From Hymenobacter roseosalivarius DSM 11622 (GTDB taxonomy: Bacteria; Bacteroidota; Bacteroidia; Cytophagales; Hymenobacteraceae), in contig NZ_FWWW01000007.1 of the NCBI RefSeq assembly GCF_900176135.1, forward strand, positions 1 to 46,020: DNA of 46,020 bases. Direction: 5' to 3'. The translations under genes and the position numbers were made by a program. Within the stretch, counting starts at the first letter, position 1. Each line of letters opens with the position of its first letter. Shown in pieces: positions 31,584-39,156 of the stretch. The notes beneath the pieces are model-generated. The model searched no databases and had not been told where the DNA came from. It worked only from the letters and a program-made list of their open reading frames with translations.

Positions 31584-32710
31584 TGGCGGTGCTCAATGAC
31601 CGGTTCAGCGACGAGAACGGCGTGCGGCTGAACAAGCTCGGAATTACCAACCAGCAGGATTTAACGCAGGCTGAATCAGACTCTTCCATTCCTCGTCTAA
31701 AGCTGCTCAATCAGCAGGGCGGCATTAAGGACGGGCAGTACGACCAGGCCCACCTGAAGCAGGTACACGAGCGGCTGTTTGGCGGCGTGTACCAGTGGGC
31801 CGGAGAAACCCGGGCCGACCGCGAGTTTCAGGGCCACAAGGATACCCGCGTCACCGGCTTCCGCGAAACCATGACGTACGCGCCCCACCAGGAAATCCCT
31901 GAGCGGCTGGATGCTATCGGGGCGCAACTCAACCGCGAAAACAACCTGAAAGGCTTGTCGGCTGAGCAGTTTGCTGAGCGCGCTGCCTACTACCTCGACC
32001 AGTACAACCACGCCCACGCTTTCCGGGACGGTAACGGCCGCACCATTCAGGCTACTTTCACCCAGCTGGGCAAGGAAGCGGGTTACGATGTGGACTTCAA
32101 CCGGGCCAGCCCGGAGATTCTGAACCGTAGCCGTGACCTGGCTATTGTGCGCCAGTACCCGCCCGCCGAGGCAGCGAAGAACCTGCAGCCGCTGAAAGAG
32201 ATGTTCCAGCAAATCATTACGCCCACCGCCGGGCCAATAGGGGAGGGGCTGCGCGCCCCCAGCCAGGCCGTGCCCACCCCGGAGCTGAGCCCGGCCATGA
32301 AGGCAATGGATGCCCGGCGGGAGCTGGAAGTGACCGGCTACCGCGTAGCCAGCGTGGTGGCCAATATGCCCGGGGCCGGCAACTGGGAGCAGGGCATCCA
32401 GCTGGGGCAGCAGGTCGAAGCCGTGAACCTTGATCCCAAGGCCATCCAGGGAAAAAGCATCACCGAGTTCCAGCAGGCGGCGGATAAGATTCTCAAGCAC
32501 CCGGCCATGAAGGATACCCCGCTCGACCTGGCCGACGCGCAGCGCCTGAAAACCGCCTCGGTGCAGGTGCTGCAACTCGCCGAGGGCAAGGAGCTGGTCA
32601 CCCCACAACAGCAGCAGCAGCAGCCCGCGGCGTCGGCTGCGAAAAGGGTGCTGGTCAATACTCCGGCGCAGGAGTACAGCGGCCGTAGCAGCGGCGGTAT
32701 CGAACGTTAA
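31583..32710 (+). CDS. Fic-domain toxin (VbhT-like) with C-terminal extension
   Basis: A 375-residue protein. The Fic domain spans about 35-215, with RLFGGVYQWAGETR (65-78), a flap region near 84-100 and the catalytic motif HAFRDGNGRTIQ (145-156). Canonical motifs read HPFxxGNGRxxR, so the last Arg, which binds the ATP gamma-phosphate and pairs with the antitoxin Glu, is Gln156 here, while His145, Asn151 and Arg153 are kept. Fic enzymes transfer AMP or similar groups to target proteins. The C-terminal 160 residues are helical with a Gln run and basic tail; by analogy with VbhT they may be a T4SS secretion signal, which is inference. Confidence 0.85.
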   Translation: MAVLNDRFSDENGVRLNKLGITNQQDLTQAESDSSIPRLKLLNQQGGIKDGQYDQAHLKQVHERLFGGVYQWAGETRADREFQGHKDTRVTGFRETMTYAPHQEIPERLDAIGAQLNRENNLKGLSAEQFAERAAYYLDQYNHAHAFRDGNGRTIQATFTQLGKEAGYDVDFNRASPEILNRSRDLAIVRQYPPAEAAKNLQPLKEMFQQIITPTAGPIGEGLRAPSQAVPTPELSPAMKAMDARRELEVTGYRVASVVANMPGAGNWEQGIQLGQQVEAVNLDPKAIQGKSITEFQQAADKILKHPAMKDTPLDLADAQRLKTASVQVLQLAEGKELVTPQQQQQQPAASAAKRVLVNTPAQEYSGRSSGGIER

Positions 32711-32716
32711 GCCCCG

Positions 32717-32724
32717 TACCTTGC
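32717..32724 (+). promoter_or_regulatory. TACCTTGC -7-like element
   Basis: TACCTTGC lies 4 bp before the ATG at 32729. Similar TACCTT elements lie 5-12 bp before starts in GC-rich Bacteroidota, where short leaders are common. No clear -33 element was identified. Confidence 0.35.
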
Positions 32725-32728
32725 ACCC

Positions 32729-32944
32729 ATGGAAGACGACGAATTAAGCTTTCTGGAAGAGCAGCTTGCCGGCACCGAGCTACTGGCTTGCGTGACATGT
32801 GGCGAAGACACGCTGCACGCCCACCTAGAAGTGCTGGAAGTGTATCCCGTGGGAACGGAGCTGCTGATGCAGTGCACCCGCTGCCAAACCGAGCGAATGT
32901 GGATGGACTGGACGCCGCCTAAGCCAAAGGCCTATCACAATTAG
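32729..32944 (+). CDS. Small zinc-ribbon-like protein
   Basis: A 71-residue acidic protein with two Cys pairs, CVTCGED and CTRCQTE, about 31 residues apart, suggesting a single zinc ribbon. Function is unknown; similar small proteins often bind nucleic acid or act as adaptors. It lies 18 bp behind the Fic toxin gene and in front of a strong terminator, so it may close that operon or have its own promoter at 32717. Confidence 0.6.
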   Translation: MEDDELSFLEEQLAGTELLACVTCGEDTLHAHLEVLEVYPVGTELLMQCTRCQTERMWMDWTPPKPKAYHN

Positions 32945-32968
32945 CTTACCCTGCTTTTGACTCAATTA

Positions 32969-33006
32969 ACGAAAAAGCCCTGCTAGCTGTAGCAGGGCTT
33001 TTTCGT
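32969..33006 (+). terminator. Strong intrinsic terminator
   Basis: Left arm 32969-32985 and right arm 32990-33006 are a perfect 17-bp inverted repeat around a GCTG loop, with AAAAA before and TTTTT within the right arm. It ends the mobilisation/Fic/zinc-ribbon unit and can work in both directions. Confidence 0.9.
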
Positions 33007-33019
33007 GCCTGATTACTTG

Positions 33020-33057
33020 TATATAATACTAGTAAATATTGTATAAAATGCAACTAA
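33020..33057 (+). promoter_or_regulatory. Shared 38-bp element upstream of DUF3846 gene (site 2)
   Basis: TTGTATAAAATGCAACTAA (33039-33057) is the right half and TATATAATAC (33020-33029) the left. Both halves align without gaps to 22791-22828. It ends 60 bp before the start at 33118. A degenerate stem (TATAATA/TATTGTA) is present. Confidence 0.6.
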
Positions 33058-33117
33058 GTAAGAAAGGTAGTTGTTGACCGATAAGAAGCAAAACCCACCC
33101 TAAATGCCCATCAGCAC

Positions 33118-34155
33118 ATGGAAAATACCCATCCTGCCGATTACCAATTTGAGGTTCTCCGTCAGCACGGCGACGGCCACCCCGCGGCCCTTTTCGCTAC
33201 GATGGCTGAGGCTGCCGCCTATTGCCGCGCAGAGTTGAACGGCTATATCAACCGCACCGACGACCGGGCCGAAAATGTCCCGGTAGCGGCGGGCCAGCAG
33301 GTGCGGTTTCGCGGGCCGCAGGGGTTGCGCTGGGTAAAAGGCTTAGCCCAGCCGGTACCAGCGGGAACCGCGCCGGCCCGATTCAATCCCGGGCAGGCCG
33401 TGCGCCTCTTTGGAGTGGAGCAGCCCCTTACGGTGAAGGCCCGCGACTTCGCGCAGGGAACCTGGCACTACCAGTTCCAGGGGCTTTCCGGCGAGGTAGC
33501 TGAGGCGTTGCTGTTCGGGCCGGACGACAAGCCTACTCCGCCAGAGCCTACTGCCGCCGCAGTAGCTGAGCCTTTGTTATTCAGCCTGCACAGCAGCCAG
33601 ATACTGGCCGGCGACGAGCAGGAGCAGCCGTTTTGGCAGCCCCTGCCGCCGCGCCTGTTTGTGCAGGTGCAAGCCGGCCAGCCTGACCAAACGCGCATCA
33701 TGGCGCTGTGCGGCACCACTGGCAAGCGGTTTCTTACCCACGCTTACGAGCATGGCCCCTTCCAACTGGCCAGCGGGCAGCGGCTGGCCACCGTCAAGGC
33801 CCTAGGGGAATACTTCGCCCGCCAGCACCAAGCCATGCTCCCGGCCGAGGGCGCGGCCATGCTGCTGGGGGTTGACGGTAGTACCCAGGAAGTATGGCCC
33901 GTGAAGGGCAAGACGTTCAGGCTGGCGCAGTTGTATGCAGCCCTGGACTGCGATTACATCGACGTGCATCATCCCCAGCACGGCGCTTATCAGGACTGGA
34001 TTCTGGTTTTCGACGACGAGGGCAAGTTCAAAGAGCGGCCCATCAACCCGCTGGCCACGGCCCTGTGGTACGAAACCTACCCGCTCGACCAGTACGCTCC
34101 CGTGGATGTGGTAGCCGGCCCGGTGCTGCTCATGAGGTCTGTGATGATGAGGTAA
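33118..34155 (+). CDS. DUF3846-domain protein
   Basis: A 345-residue protein whose C-terminal 90 residues (KGKTFRLAQLYAALDCDYID ... DDEGKFKERPINPLATALWY ... VVAGPVLLM) match the DUF3846 pattern found in phage and plasmid proteins. The N-terminal 240 residues contain beta-rich segments of unknown fold. Function is unknown; DUF3846 proteins sit in mobile-element early regions, sometimes beside anti-defence genes. The gene carries the same upstream element as ardC at the same distance, which suggests co-regulation. Confidence 0.7.
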   Translation: MENTHPADYQFEVLRQHGDGHPAALFATMAEAAAYCRAELNGYINRTDDRAENVPVAAGQQVRFRGPQGLRWVKGLAQPVPAGTAPARFNPGQAVRLFGVEQPLTVKARDFAQGTWHYQFQGLSGEVAEALLFGPDDKPTPPEPTAAAVAEPLLFSLHSSQILAGDEQEQPFWQPLPPRLFVQVQAGQPDQTRIMALCGTTGKRFLTHAYEHGPFQLASGQRLATVKALGEYFARQHQAMLPAEGAAMLLGVDGSTQEVWPVKGKTFRLAQLYAALDCDYIDVHHPQHGAYQDWILVFDDEGKFKERPINPLATALWYETYPLDQYAPVDVVAGPVLLMRSVMMR

Positions 34156-34266
34156 TACCCGCAGCATCGCGGCCGGCCACTGGCCGGGATGTTTGGCAAA
34201 CGGGCCTCCTCAAACAGATTTCGCAGTAAGTGCAATTATGCTTCGTACATTGTGCATAGAATAGCC

Positions 34267-34539
34267 ATGGCTGTTTCCGTTCCCATTGACTACTTCACGA
34301 CTGAACCTCTTCCACTGGAAGCAGCTCGGGCTTGGCTGATGCTCGTAACCAATCACCCGGCTTTTTCCGTCGAGCGCCGGCAAAAGGCCGGGCAGCGGAT
34401 GGCTACCGAGTCGGATGCCCGGCAAGTCTGCCGGTGGGCTACGCTGGCACTGCTGGAAAGTGAGCGGTGGGAGGACGCAATAGTACTCCGCGAGGAAGCG
34501 CAGGGCGGCCCCCCGGCTTTTCCGGTCTATCCCTACTAA
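34267..34539 (+). CDS. Small unknown protein
   Basis: A 90-residue protein started at the ATG at 34267 (MAVSVPIDYF), since the frame from 34189 overlaps the intergenic region. It is mostly helical (LEAARAWLMLVTNHPAF, DARQVCRWATLALLESERWE) with no recognised family. A degenerate copy of the shared promoter motif (TCGCAGTAAGTGCAATTA) lies 27 bp upstream. Confidence 0.5.
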   Translation: MAVSVPIDYFTTEPLPLEAARAWLMLVTNHPAFSVERRQKAGQRMATESDARQVCRWATLALLESERWEDAIVLREEAQGGPPAFPVYPY

Positions 34540-34583
34540 CGGCACGCCCGTACGTAAGCCAAGCACAACCCTGATAATCTCTC

Positions 34584-34928
34584 ATGAGTCGTCACCTCAT
34601 CTCTATCCAGGCGCAGGCCGCCACCGTTACGGCCGGCACCCTCGCCGAGCTGCTGCAACAGACCGGCACCAAGATTATGCAGCTCACGGAGGGGCTGGAC
34701 ATCAACCACCGCACGGCCCAGCGCCGCATAAAGGAGCCCGAAACCCTTACCATCAAGGAACTGCTGGCCCTGGCCGCACTGCTGAGAGTGCCGGAGCAGC
34801 AGCTACTCGACCTCATTCGCGACGAGTATCAGAGTCGGCCCGCGCAATCCGCTGCCGAGCCAGATATGGAAGTAGAGGTGTTACCACCAGTAAAAAAGAC
34901 AACCCCTAAAAGGGCGAAAGGCAAATAA
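34584..34928 (+). CDS. HTH-type small regulator, paralog of 41640 product
   Basis: A 114-residue protein with an XRE-like helix-turn-helix around residues 27-75 (KIMQLTEGLDINHRTAQRRI, then LTIKELLALAALLRVP) and a basic tail (PVKKTTPKRAKGK). The segment LDINxRTxxxRxxxPxTxT is shared with the protein encoded at 41640, indicating paralogy. The stop codon region is part of a perfect terminator stem, an economical overlap. It probably binds DNA; the target is unknown. Confidence 0.65.
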   Translation: MSRHLISIQAQAATVTAGTLAELLQQTGTKIMQLTEGLDINHRTAQRRIKEPETLTIKELLALAALLRVPEQQLLDLIRDEYQSRPAQSAAEPDMEVEVLPPVKKTTPKRAKGK

Positions 34929-34953
34929 GCTTTCATTTGCCTTTCGCCCTTTT
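34908..34953 (+). terminator. Strong terminator overlapping the HTH gene stop
   Basis: Left arm 34908-34926 and right arm 34935-34953 form a perfect 19-bp inverted repeat with an 8-nt loop, AAAA at the left end and TTTT at the right. The first base of the stop codon is the last base of the left arm. Confidence 0.9.
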
Positions 34954-34974
34954 GGGCGAACAAGCGCGCAGGTG

Positions 34975-34982
34975 TACCTTCA
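34975..34982 (+). promoter_or_regulatory. TACCTTCA -7-like element
   Basis: TACCTTCA lies 3 bp before the ATG at 34986, in the same position as the element at 32717. It is directly after a terminator, so a promoter is needed here. Confidence 0.35.
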
Positions 34983-34985
34983 GAT

Positions 34986-35204
34986 ATGAAACAACGAATG
35001 CGCCGCCCTTTACAGGATGAATTGACGGAGGCCATGCACGGTGAGTTCACGGTCGACGCGGAAACCGAGCAGCGCCACCGGGTGCAGACCGCCCGTTCCA
35101 GCGTGGCTATGGGAATGTTCACGCCGGCCCAGGCCGCGGAAGCGTACGACGTGCCCTTAGCTGAGGTTGAGGCGGCTGTCTCGTTACCCGGGACTTTACC
35201 ATAA
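34986..35204 (+). CDS. Small unknown protein with HTH-like helix
   Basis: A 72-residue protein with an N-terminal basic helix (MKQRMRRPLQDELTEAM) and a C-terminal helix-turn-helix-like stretch (FTPAQAAEAYDVPLAEVEAA). I do not recognise it. It could be an antitoxin-like or accessory DNA-binding protein, but no toxin is adjacent. It stands alone between a terminator and a convergent gene. Confidence 0.5.
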   Translation: MKQRMRRPLQDELTEAMHGEFTVDAETEQRHRVQTARSSVAMGMFTPAQAAEAYDVPLAEVEAAVSLPGTLP

Positions 35205-35261
35205 CCAGTCCGGTGCCGGCAAAGCCGCTCATCGTTCGAGGCTTTGGGGAACGCCGCCGAG

Positions 35262-36332
35262 TTAAACGCTCTGCAGCCAGGCGCGGCCCGGGGTCCGGGA
35301 GCCGTCTCCCATCAAAGCCAATAGTAAGCGGCCGGGGGCCACAAAGCGAATGTGCTCAGGCTGCTCATGCGGACCCAGCATTTGCCAGTGGCCCCCGGGA
35401 ACGGGAGTACGGTGACGCAGGTCTACCACGGGGCAATCGGCCTCCGCAGCCAGCCCTGAAGGAGATGGAAACGCCCGCAAATCAACGCACAGCAGTGCGC
35501 CCGGGCAGGCCAGCACTAATCGGTGTTCCTGCAAGGCCAAGTCAAACGGACGTCCCTCCGGGGCTGGCAACTCATCGGGCAGGTCCTGAGCCCAGATTTC
35601 TTCGCGGGACTGTTCAAACGCAAACACCACCACCGGCGCCCAGTCGCCCCGCCGCAGTACCGACACATAGGCGCCCACACCGTCCATACCAGCACTGGTG
35701 GAGAGCAAGGCTACGTACCCGGCGCTCATTTGGCCTTTTTCGATGTGTTCGTACACCCGGCTGAAGGGCAGTTCCACGACCTGCGGGTCCGTCGGCAAGC
35801 CACCACTCGGCGGCCACAGGTACACAAACAGGTACTTGGGGAAGACAATGTTGTCGACCAGGATAAGATTCTGGTCGTCGGCTAGTACATCGTCAAGCGC
35901 CTTGCCCGGCTCGGCGGGACCAGGCAGTACCAGCGGCTCCCATCGGGGCTGCTCTTCGCGCAAGTCTAGCCGCCCACCGGCCGCGCCGGCACGGACCGCT
36001 GACCGGCGCGGCCAGGTGAAGACCCCGCCCACGTAGAGATACGGCCCGTGCAGGGCCAGGGCGCACACCTTGAGATGGGGTGGCAGGACCAAGTCGGGCT
36101 GGCGAACCAATGACCCATCCATTTCCAAACGGGCCCGGAACACCCGCGCCCGCGTAGCCCTGGCGGGTAGCAAGCCCGCCACGTATTCAGCGCTAATAGC
36201 TCCCGGTTGGGCAAAGTCAAAGCCGAGCGGCGCCCTGAACGTCATCACGTTGCCCTCCAGGTGGGCCACCTGGGCCCGGCCCGACGAGTCGGCTGCTGGC
36301 ACTAGGAAAGGCGATGCATGCATAAGAAGCAA
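35262..36332 (-). CDS. Unknown protein, possibly beta-propeller
   Basis: A 356-residue protein without signal peptide or membrane helix. Repeated beta-type segments (ALALHGPYLYVGGVFTW, NLILVDNIVFPKYLFVYLWP, AGYVALLSTS, RLVLACPGALLCVDLR, RFVAPGRLLLALMGDG) recur at about 50-residue spacing and suggest a WD/NHL-like propeller. No family is recognised. It is on the strand opposite to its neighbours upstream, and its second ATG (36323, MHASPF) is an alternative start. Cargo gene of unknown role. Confidence 0.5.
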   Translation of the reverse strand: MLLMHASPFLVPAADSSGRAQVAHLEGNVMTFRAPLGFDFAQPGAISAEYVAGLLPARATRARVFRARLEMDGSLVRQPDLVLPPHLKVCALALHGPYLYVGGVFTWPRRSAVRAGAAGGRLDLREEQPRWEPLVLPGPAEPGKALDDVLADDQNLILVDNIVFPKYLFVYLWPPSGGLPTDPQVVELPFSRVYEHIEKGQMSAGYVALLSTSAGMDGVGAYVSVLRRGDWAPVVVFAFEQSREEIWAQDLPDELPAPEGRPFDLALQEHRLVLACPGALLCVDLRAFPSPSGLAAEADCPVVDLRHRTPVPGGHWQMLGPHEQPEHIRFVAPGRLLLALMGDGSRTPGRAWLQSV

Positions 36333-36429
36333 AATGAGTAGAGGCAGTGTGCGCTCCTTTGGGAAGAAAGCGGGACGCTTAGAAAAAGGGTATTAAACGC
36401 GAAAGCTAGGCCGGAAGAATTCCACTGCT

Positions 36430-36537
36430 TGAGCCAATCGTGAGCCAATTCACCTGCTGGTAAAAAGCGCCCCTACGGCGCTCATTCAACGAATTGCACA
36501 TGGGCGACGGCTCGTGGTGAGCCAATCATGAGCCAAT
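36430..36537. repeat. Two pairs of TGAGCCAAT repeats
   Basis: TGAGCCAAT occurs at 36430-36438, 36441-36449, 36518-36526 and 36529-36537. Members of each pair are 11 bp apart and the pairs are 88 bp apart, so all four are on the same helical face. The second pair overlaps the 3' end of the AlbA_2 gene. Possible binding sites; function unknown. Confidence 0.6.
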
Positions 36538-37857
36538 CAACCGGTACTCCGTCCCGGCTCCGCGGGTTCCGGTCTTCTGCAGGTAGCCGCCCTTCTCTAA
36601 CTCGCCCAGGTAGCGCGTGGCCGTGGGCTTGCTCACGCCCAGCTGCTGCTGTACCAGGGTGTTAGTGACGCTGCCGTGCTGCCCGGTGTACAACAGCACC
36701 GGAACCAGATCCGCGCGCACGCCCTGCTGCTGCCAGTAGGCCGGCGAGTACTCGGCGAAGGCCACCACGAAACCCGAGGCCTCGAAGTAGAAGCGTGGGG
36801 CCGGCAGGTGGACGGCGCGGCACTCGCTGAGTATCTTAAGGGTACCCCGGCCCCAGGATTCGATGTAGCCGGCCCGGAACAGGGTATTGGCCACGTCCGG
36901 GTTGAAGGGCTTGGACGGATGTTTGCGCAGCAGGTTCGCCACCGTCCAGCTGTCGGGCAGGTGGCCTTCGTTCCAGAACTGCAGGTGGTGCTCATAAACG
37001 CTGATCTGCACGGGCGTGCCGCCGCTGTAGTCTTTGTGGGCCAGCGCGTTGAGCAGGGCCTCGCGCAGGGCAGCGGCGGGGAACGGGGGCTCTTCCACGC
37101 GGCGGCGGGCGCCCTCGTAGCGCACCTGGGCCTTGGTGTACTTGGTCTGCAGCAAATCCAGCGTGCGCTCCACCTGCAGCAGCAGCGGCCCGTGCACTTC
37201 GTCCTGATAGCGCAAATCGTCGTCGGTGGCAAAGAAGCCAATCTTGACATAGGCGCCGGTGATAAACTTCTCGGGCGTCGGGTGAAACAGCAGCACCGCC
37301 GCCCGCTTCAGGTAGTCGCCATCCACCAGGTTCAGGTTTTCCAACAGCGCCTCACGGCTGTCGTGCAGGACCTGCTCATCCACGCGCCCGCTTTTGGCGG
37401 CGCGCTGGCGGAACAAGTCGAAGGCCTCGGCCGACAAAGCGGCCGCCGTGACGCCCGGCACCGGCACGCCATCCCAGTGCTTGCCTTGCTTCTGGAGCAG
37501 AAACGCGCTCAGAGCCGGGCCTTTGAACTCCTGCTTGGTACTGCCGCTGCGGTAGTGATACTGTCCGCGGTAGCTGATGGGGTAGGGGTAGGGATCGACG
37601 ACAATTTCCAGGTATTCCAATCCGCCTTCCTCGTGCCGGTTGACCTCGACCAGGATGCCCAGCAAATCGCGCACCTGGTTAGGCAAATCTTCCAGCAGCT
37701 TGCGGATGTTGGGCAGGCCCACCATCTGGCCGTCGTCGTTTTTGCCGATGTAGATGCGCCCGCCCTGGGCGTTAGCAAAGCCGCAAATCCACTTGAAGTA
37801 CTCTTCCCGCCACGATTCCTTCCACTCAATGTTCTGCTGTTCGCGGGCGGTGCTCAT
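36526..37857 (-). CDS. Schlafen/AlbA_2-domain ATP-binding regulator
   Basis: A 443-residue protein with an AlbA_2/Schlafen-type N-domain (NIEWKESWREEYFKWICGFA then NAQGGRIYIGKNDDGQMVGL, about 8-48), a HATPase_c_4-like middle (FPAAALREALLNALAHKDYS, about 257-276) and a C-terminal winged helix (VTNTLVQQQLGVSKPTATRY, then LEKGGYLQKT). This is the layout of COG2865-type proteins, often seen as transcription regulators or in defence islands. It lies 28 bp behind rep on the same strand, so it is probably co-transcribed with it and may control copy number or defend the element. Role is inferred. Confidence 0.8.
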   Translation of the reverse strand: MSTAREQQNIEWKESWREEYFKWICGFANAQGGRIYIGKNDDGQMVGLPNIRKLLEDLPNQVRDLLGILVEVNRHEEGGLEYLEIVVDPYPYPISYRGQYHYRSGSTKQEFKGPALSAFLLQKQGKHWDGVPVPGVTAAALSAEAFDLFRQRAAKSGRVDEQVLHDSREALLENLNLVDGDYLKRAAVLLFHPTPEKFITGAYVKIGFFATDDDLRYQDEVHGPLLLQVERTLDLLQTKYTKAQVRYEGARRRVEEPPFPAAALREALLNALAHKDYSGGTPVQISVYEHHLQFWNEGHLPDSWTVANLLRKHPSKPFNPDVANTLFRAGYIESWGRGTLKILSECRAVHLPAPRFYFEASGFVVAFAEYSPAYWQQQGVRADLVPVLLYTGQHGSVTNTLVQQQLGVSKPTATRYLGELEKGGYLQKTGTRGAGTEYRLIGS

Positions 37858-37885
37858 AGGGGACGTAAACGGGGCGATGGATAAC

Positions 37886-39028
37886 CTACAGGTTTAGGGC
37901 CTGCTGCACAATTAAATGAGCCTCTGCAGCCTCCTTTTTCGCCTCCAGCTTGGCTTGCTTGGCATCTTCCAGGGCCTGTTTGCCTGCCCGCACAAAGGCC
38001 GCGTTGCAGTAGCGCAGCTTGTCGTCGATGTGGCGGTTGGAGCGGTTCTTCAGGTCCCAGGCCCGTAGCAATTCCAACGCCCCCTCTTGCTTGAGAATGG
38101 GGGCGTATTTGACGATGTTGGCATCGGTCACTTTCCACTCCCGGAGCCGCTGAATGATGCTGCCCGTCGCCGAGTTTTCCAGCCAGGACTCCGGGATGTC
38201 CTTCAGCGTTGGGCCTTTCTTCAAATCAAACCGAAAGCGGATGATTTTCTTGCGGCCCCGGGTGGGCCGGGTCGTCTCGTAGATGGGGGTGAAGGTAAAC
38301 TCGTAGTCGGTGCCGGCTAACTCCTTTTCCGGCTCCTTCATGGTGTTGTCAATCAGCAGCTTGGTGTTCGGGTACTTCAGCAGGGGCTCCCCGTCTTTGC
38401 CCTTTTTTACCTGGCCGCGCTTGTCGTACTCGTGCCAGCAGTCCATGTACTGCCGGTATTCCTCCACTGGTACCTCCCAGCGTCCTTTATCCTGCCAGGC
38501 CGCCAGAATCTCAAAAAAGCGCATGCTGTACCAGCTTTTCAGATTCATGTAGCCGTGCAGCGGAAACTTGCTGTAGTGGGCGGCCTTCACCAGGTAAGGC
38601 GCGAGCTGCGGGTTGAGCAGGATGGTGATGATGCCATCCTTGTAGCCGACCCGCTGTTCTTTGGTGGTATCGAGCAGGTGCCGGAAGTACCATTCCTTGC
38701 GGTCGATGCTCTCAAACTCCCACTTCATGTCGGCCAGCTCGTATAGCGCGCCCTTGATTTTCGAGTAGGCCGTATCGGCATCGATGTCCGTCCCTTCGAT
38801 AATGGAGGAGATATGCAGCTGGTAGAAGTCCCGCAGCTGGTAGTCATTGTCGCGGATTTGGTCGATGACCCGCGCCATGATGCGCTTGCCGTAGACGGAA
38901 ATCTTCTTCTGGTGGGCAAAGGTGACGTTCCAGTGCTGCTTGACCTCGCCCCGGTATTCGGGCTCATACTTGAGGCCCAGCTCCAGCATCGGCGTGGAGG
39001 GGGCGCGGGAAATCCGTTTATCGGCCAT
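37886..39028 (-). CDS. rep: Plasmid replication initiator (Rep_3/RepB family)
   Basis: A 380-residue initiator started at 39028 (MADKRISRAP); the frame upstream to 39073 overlaps the operator hairpin. Two winged-helix domains can be followed: the first around 45-200 (HWNVTFAHQKKISVYGKRIM, SSIIEGTDIDADTAYSKIKG, LNPQLAPYLVKA) and the second around 205-310 (LKSWYSMRFFEILAAWQDKG). Length is a little above typical Rep_3 proteins because of a C-terminal helical, Lys/Ala-rich tail. It should bind the iterons at 39157-39388 to open the origin and repress its own gene through the inverted partial iterons at 39088-39118. Located immediately left of the origin. Confidence 0.93.
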   Translation of the reverse strand: MADKRISRAPSTPMLELGLKYEPEYRGEVKQHWNVTFAHQKKISVYGKRIMARVIDQIRDNDYQLRDFYQLHISSIIEGTDIDADTAYSKIKGALYELADMKWEFESIDRKEWYFRHLLDTTKEQRVGYKDGIITILLNPQLAPYLVKAAHYSKFPLHGYMNLKSWYSMRFFEILAAWQDKGRWEVPVEEYRQYMDCWHEYDKRGQVKKGKDGEPLLKYPNTKLLIDNTMKEPEKELAGTDYEFTFTPIYETTRPTRGRKKIIRFRFDLKKGPTLKDIPESWLENSATGSIIQRLREWKVTDANIVKYAPILKQEGALELLRAWDLKNRSNRHIDDKLRYCNAAFVRAGKQALEDAKQAKLEAKKEAAEAHLIVQQALNL

Positions 39029-39053
39029 AGGAGGATAGCTGCAGCGGTGATCC

Positions 39054-39074
39054 TTTGCTACGCAAGGTAGCAAA
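39054..39074 (-). promoter_or_regulatory. Perfect 8-bp inverted repeat ahead of rep
   Basis: TTTGCTAC (39054-39061) and GTAGCAAA (39067-39074) with a 5-nt loop lie 26 bp upstream of the rep start. The hairpin would fall in the mRNA leader or the promoter, a likely control point for initiator synthesis. Confidence 0.5.
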
Positions 39075-39087
39075 AAAGTCTAAAACG

Positions 39088-39118
39088 CTAAGGTGTAGAT
39101 TTAGCCACCTTATCTTTT
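39088..39118 (-). promoter_or_regulatory. Rep operator made of inverted partial iterons
   Basis: TAAGGTG (39089-39095) and CACCTTA (39106-39112) form an inverted repeat. The right arm continues as ACCTTATCTTTT, matching the iteron core ACCTTAGCTTTT at 11 of 12 bases, and the left arm reads CTAAGGT, the reverse complement of iteron ACCTTAG. Rep_3 plasmids autoregulate through such inverted half-iterons. Confidence 0.65.
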
Positions 39119-39156
39119 ACAGGGGGCCACACCATTGATGTTTAATGGCCGCCTTT

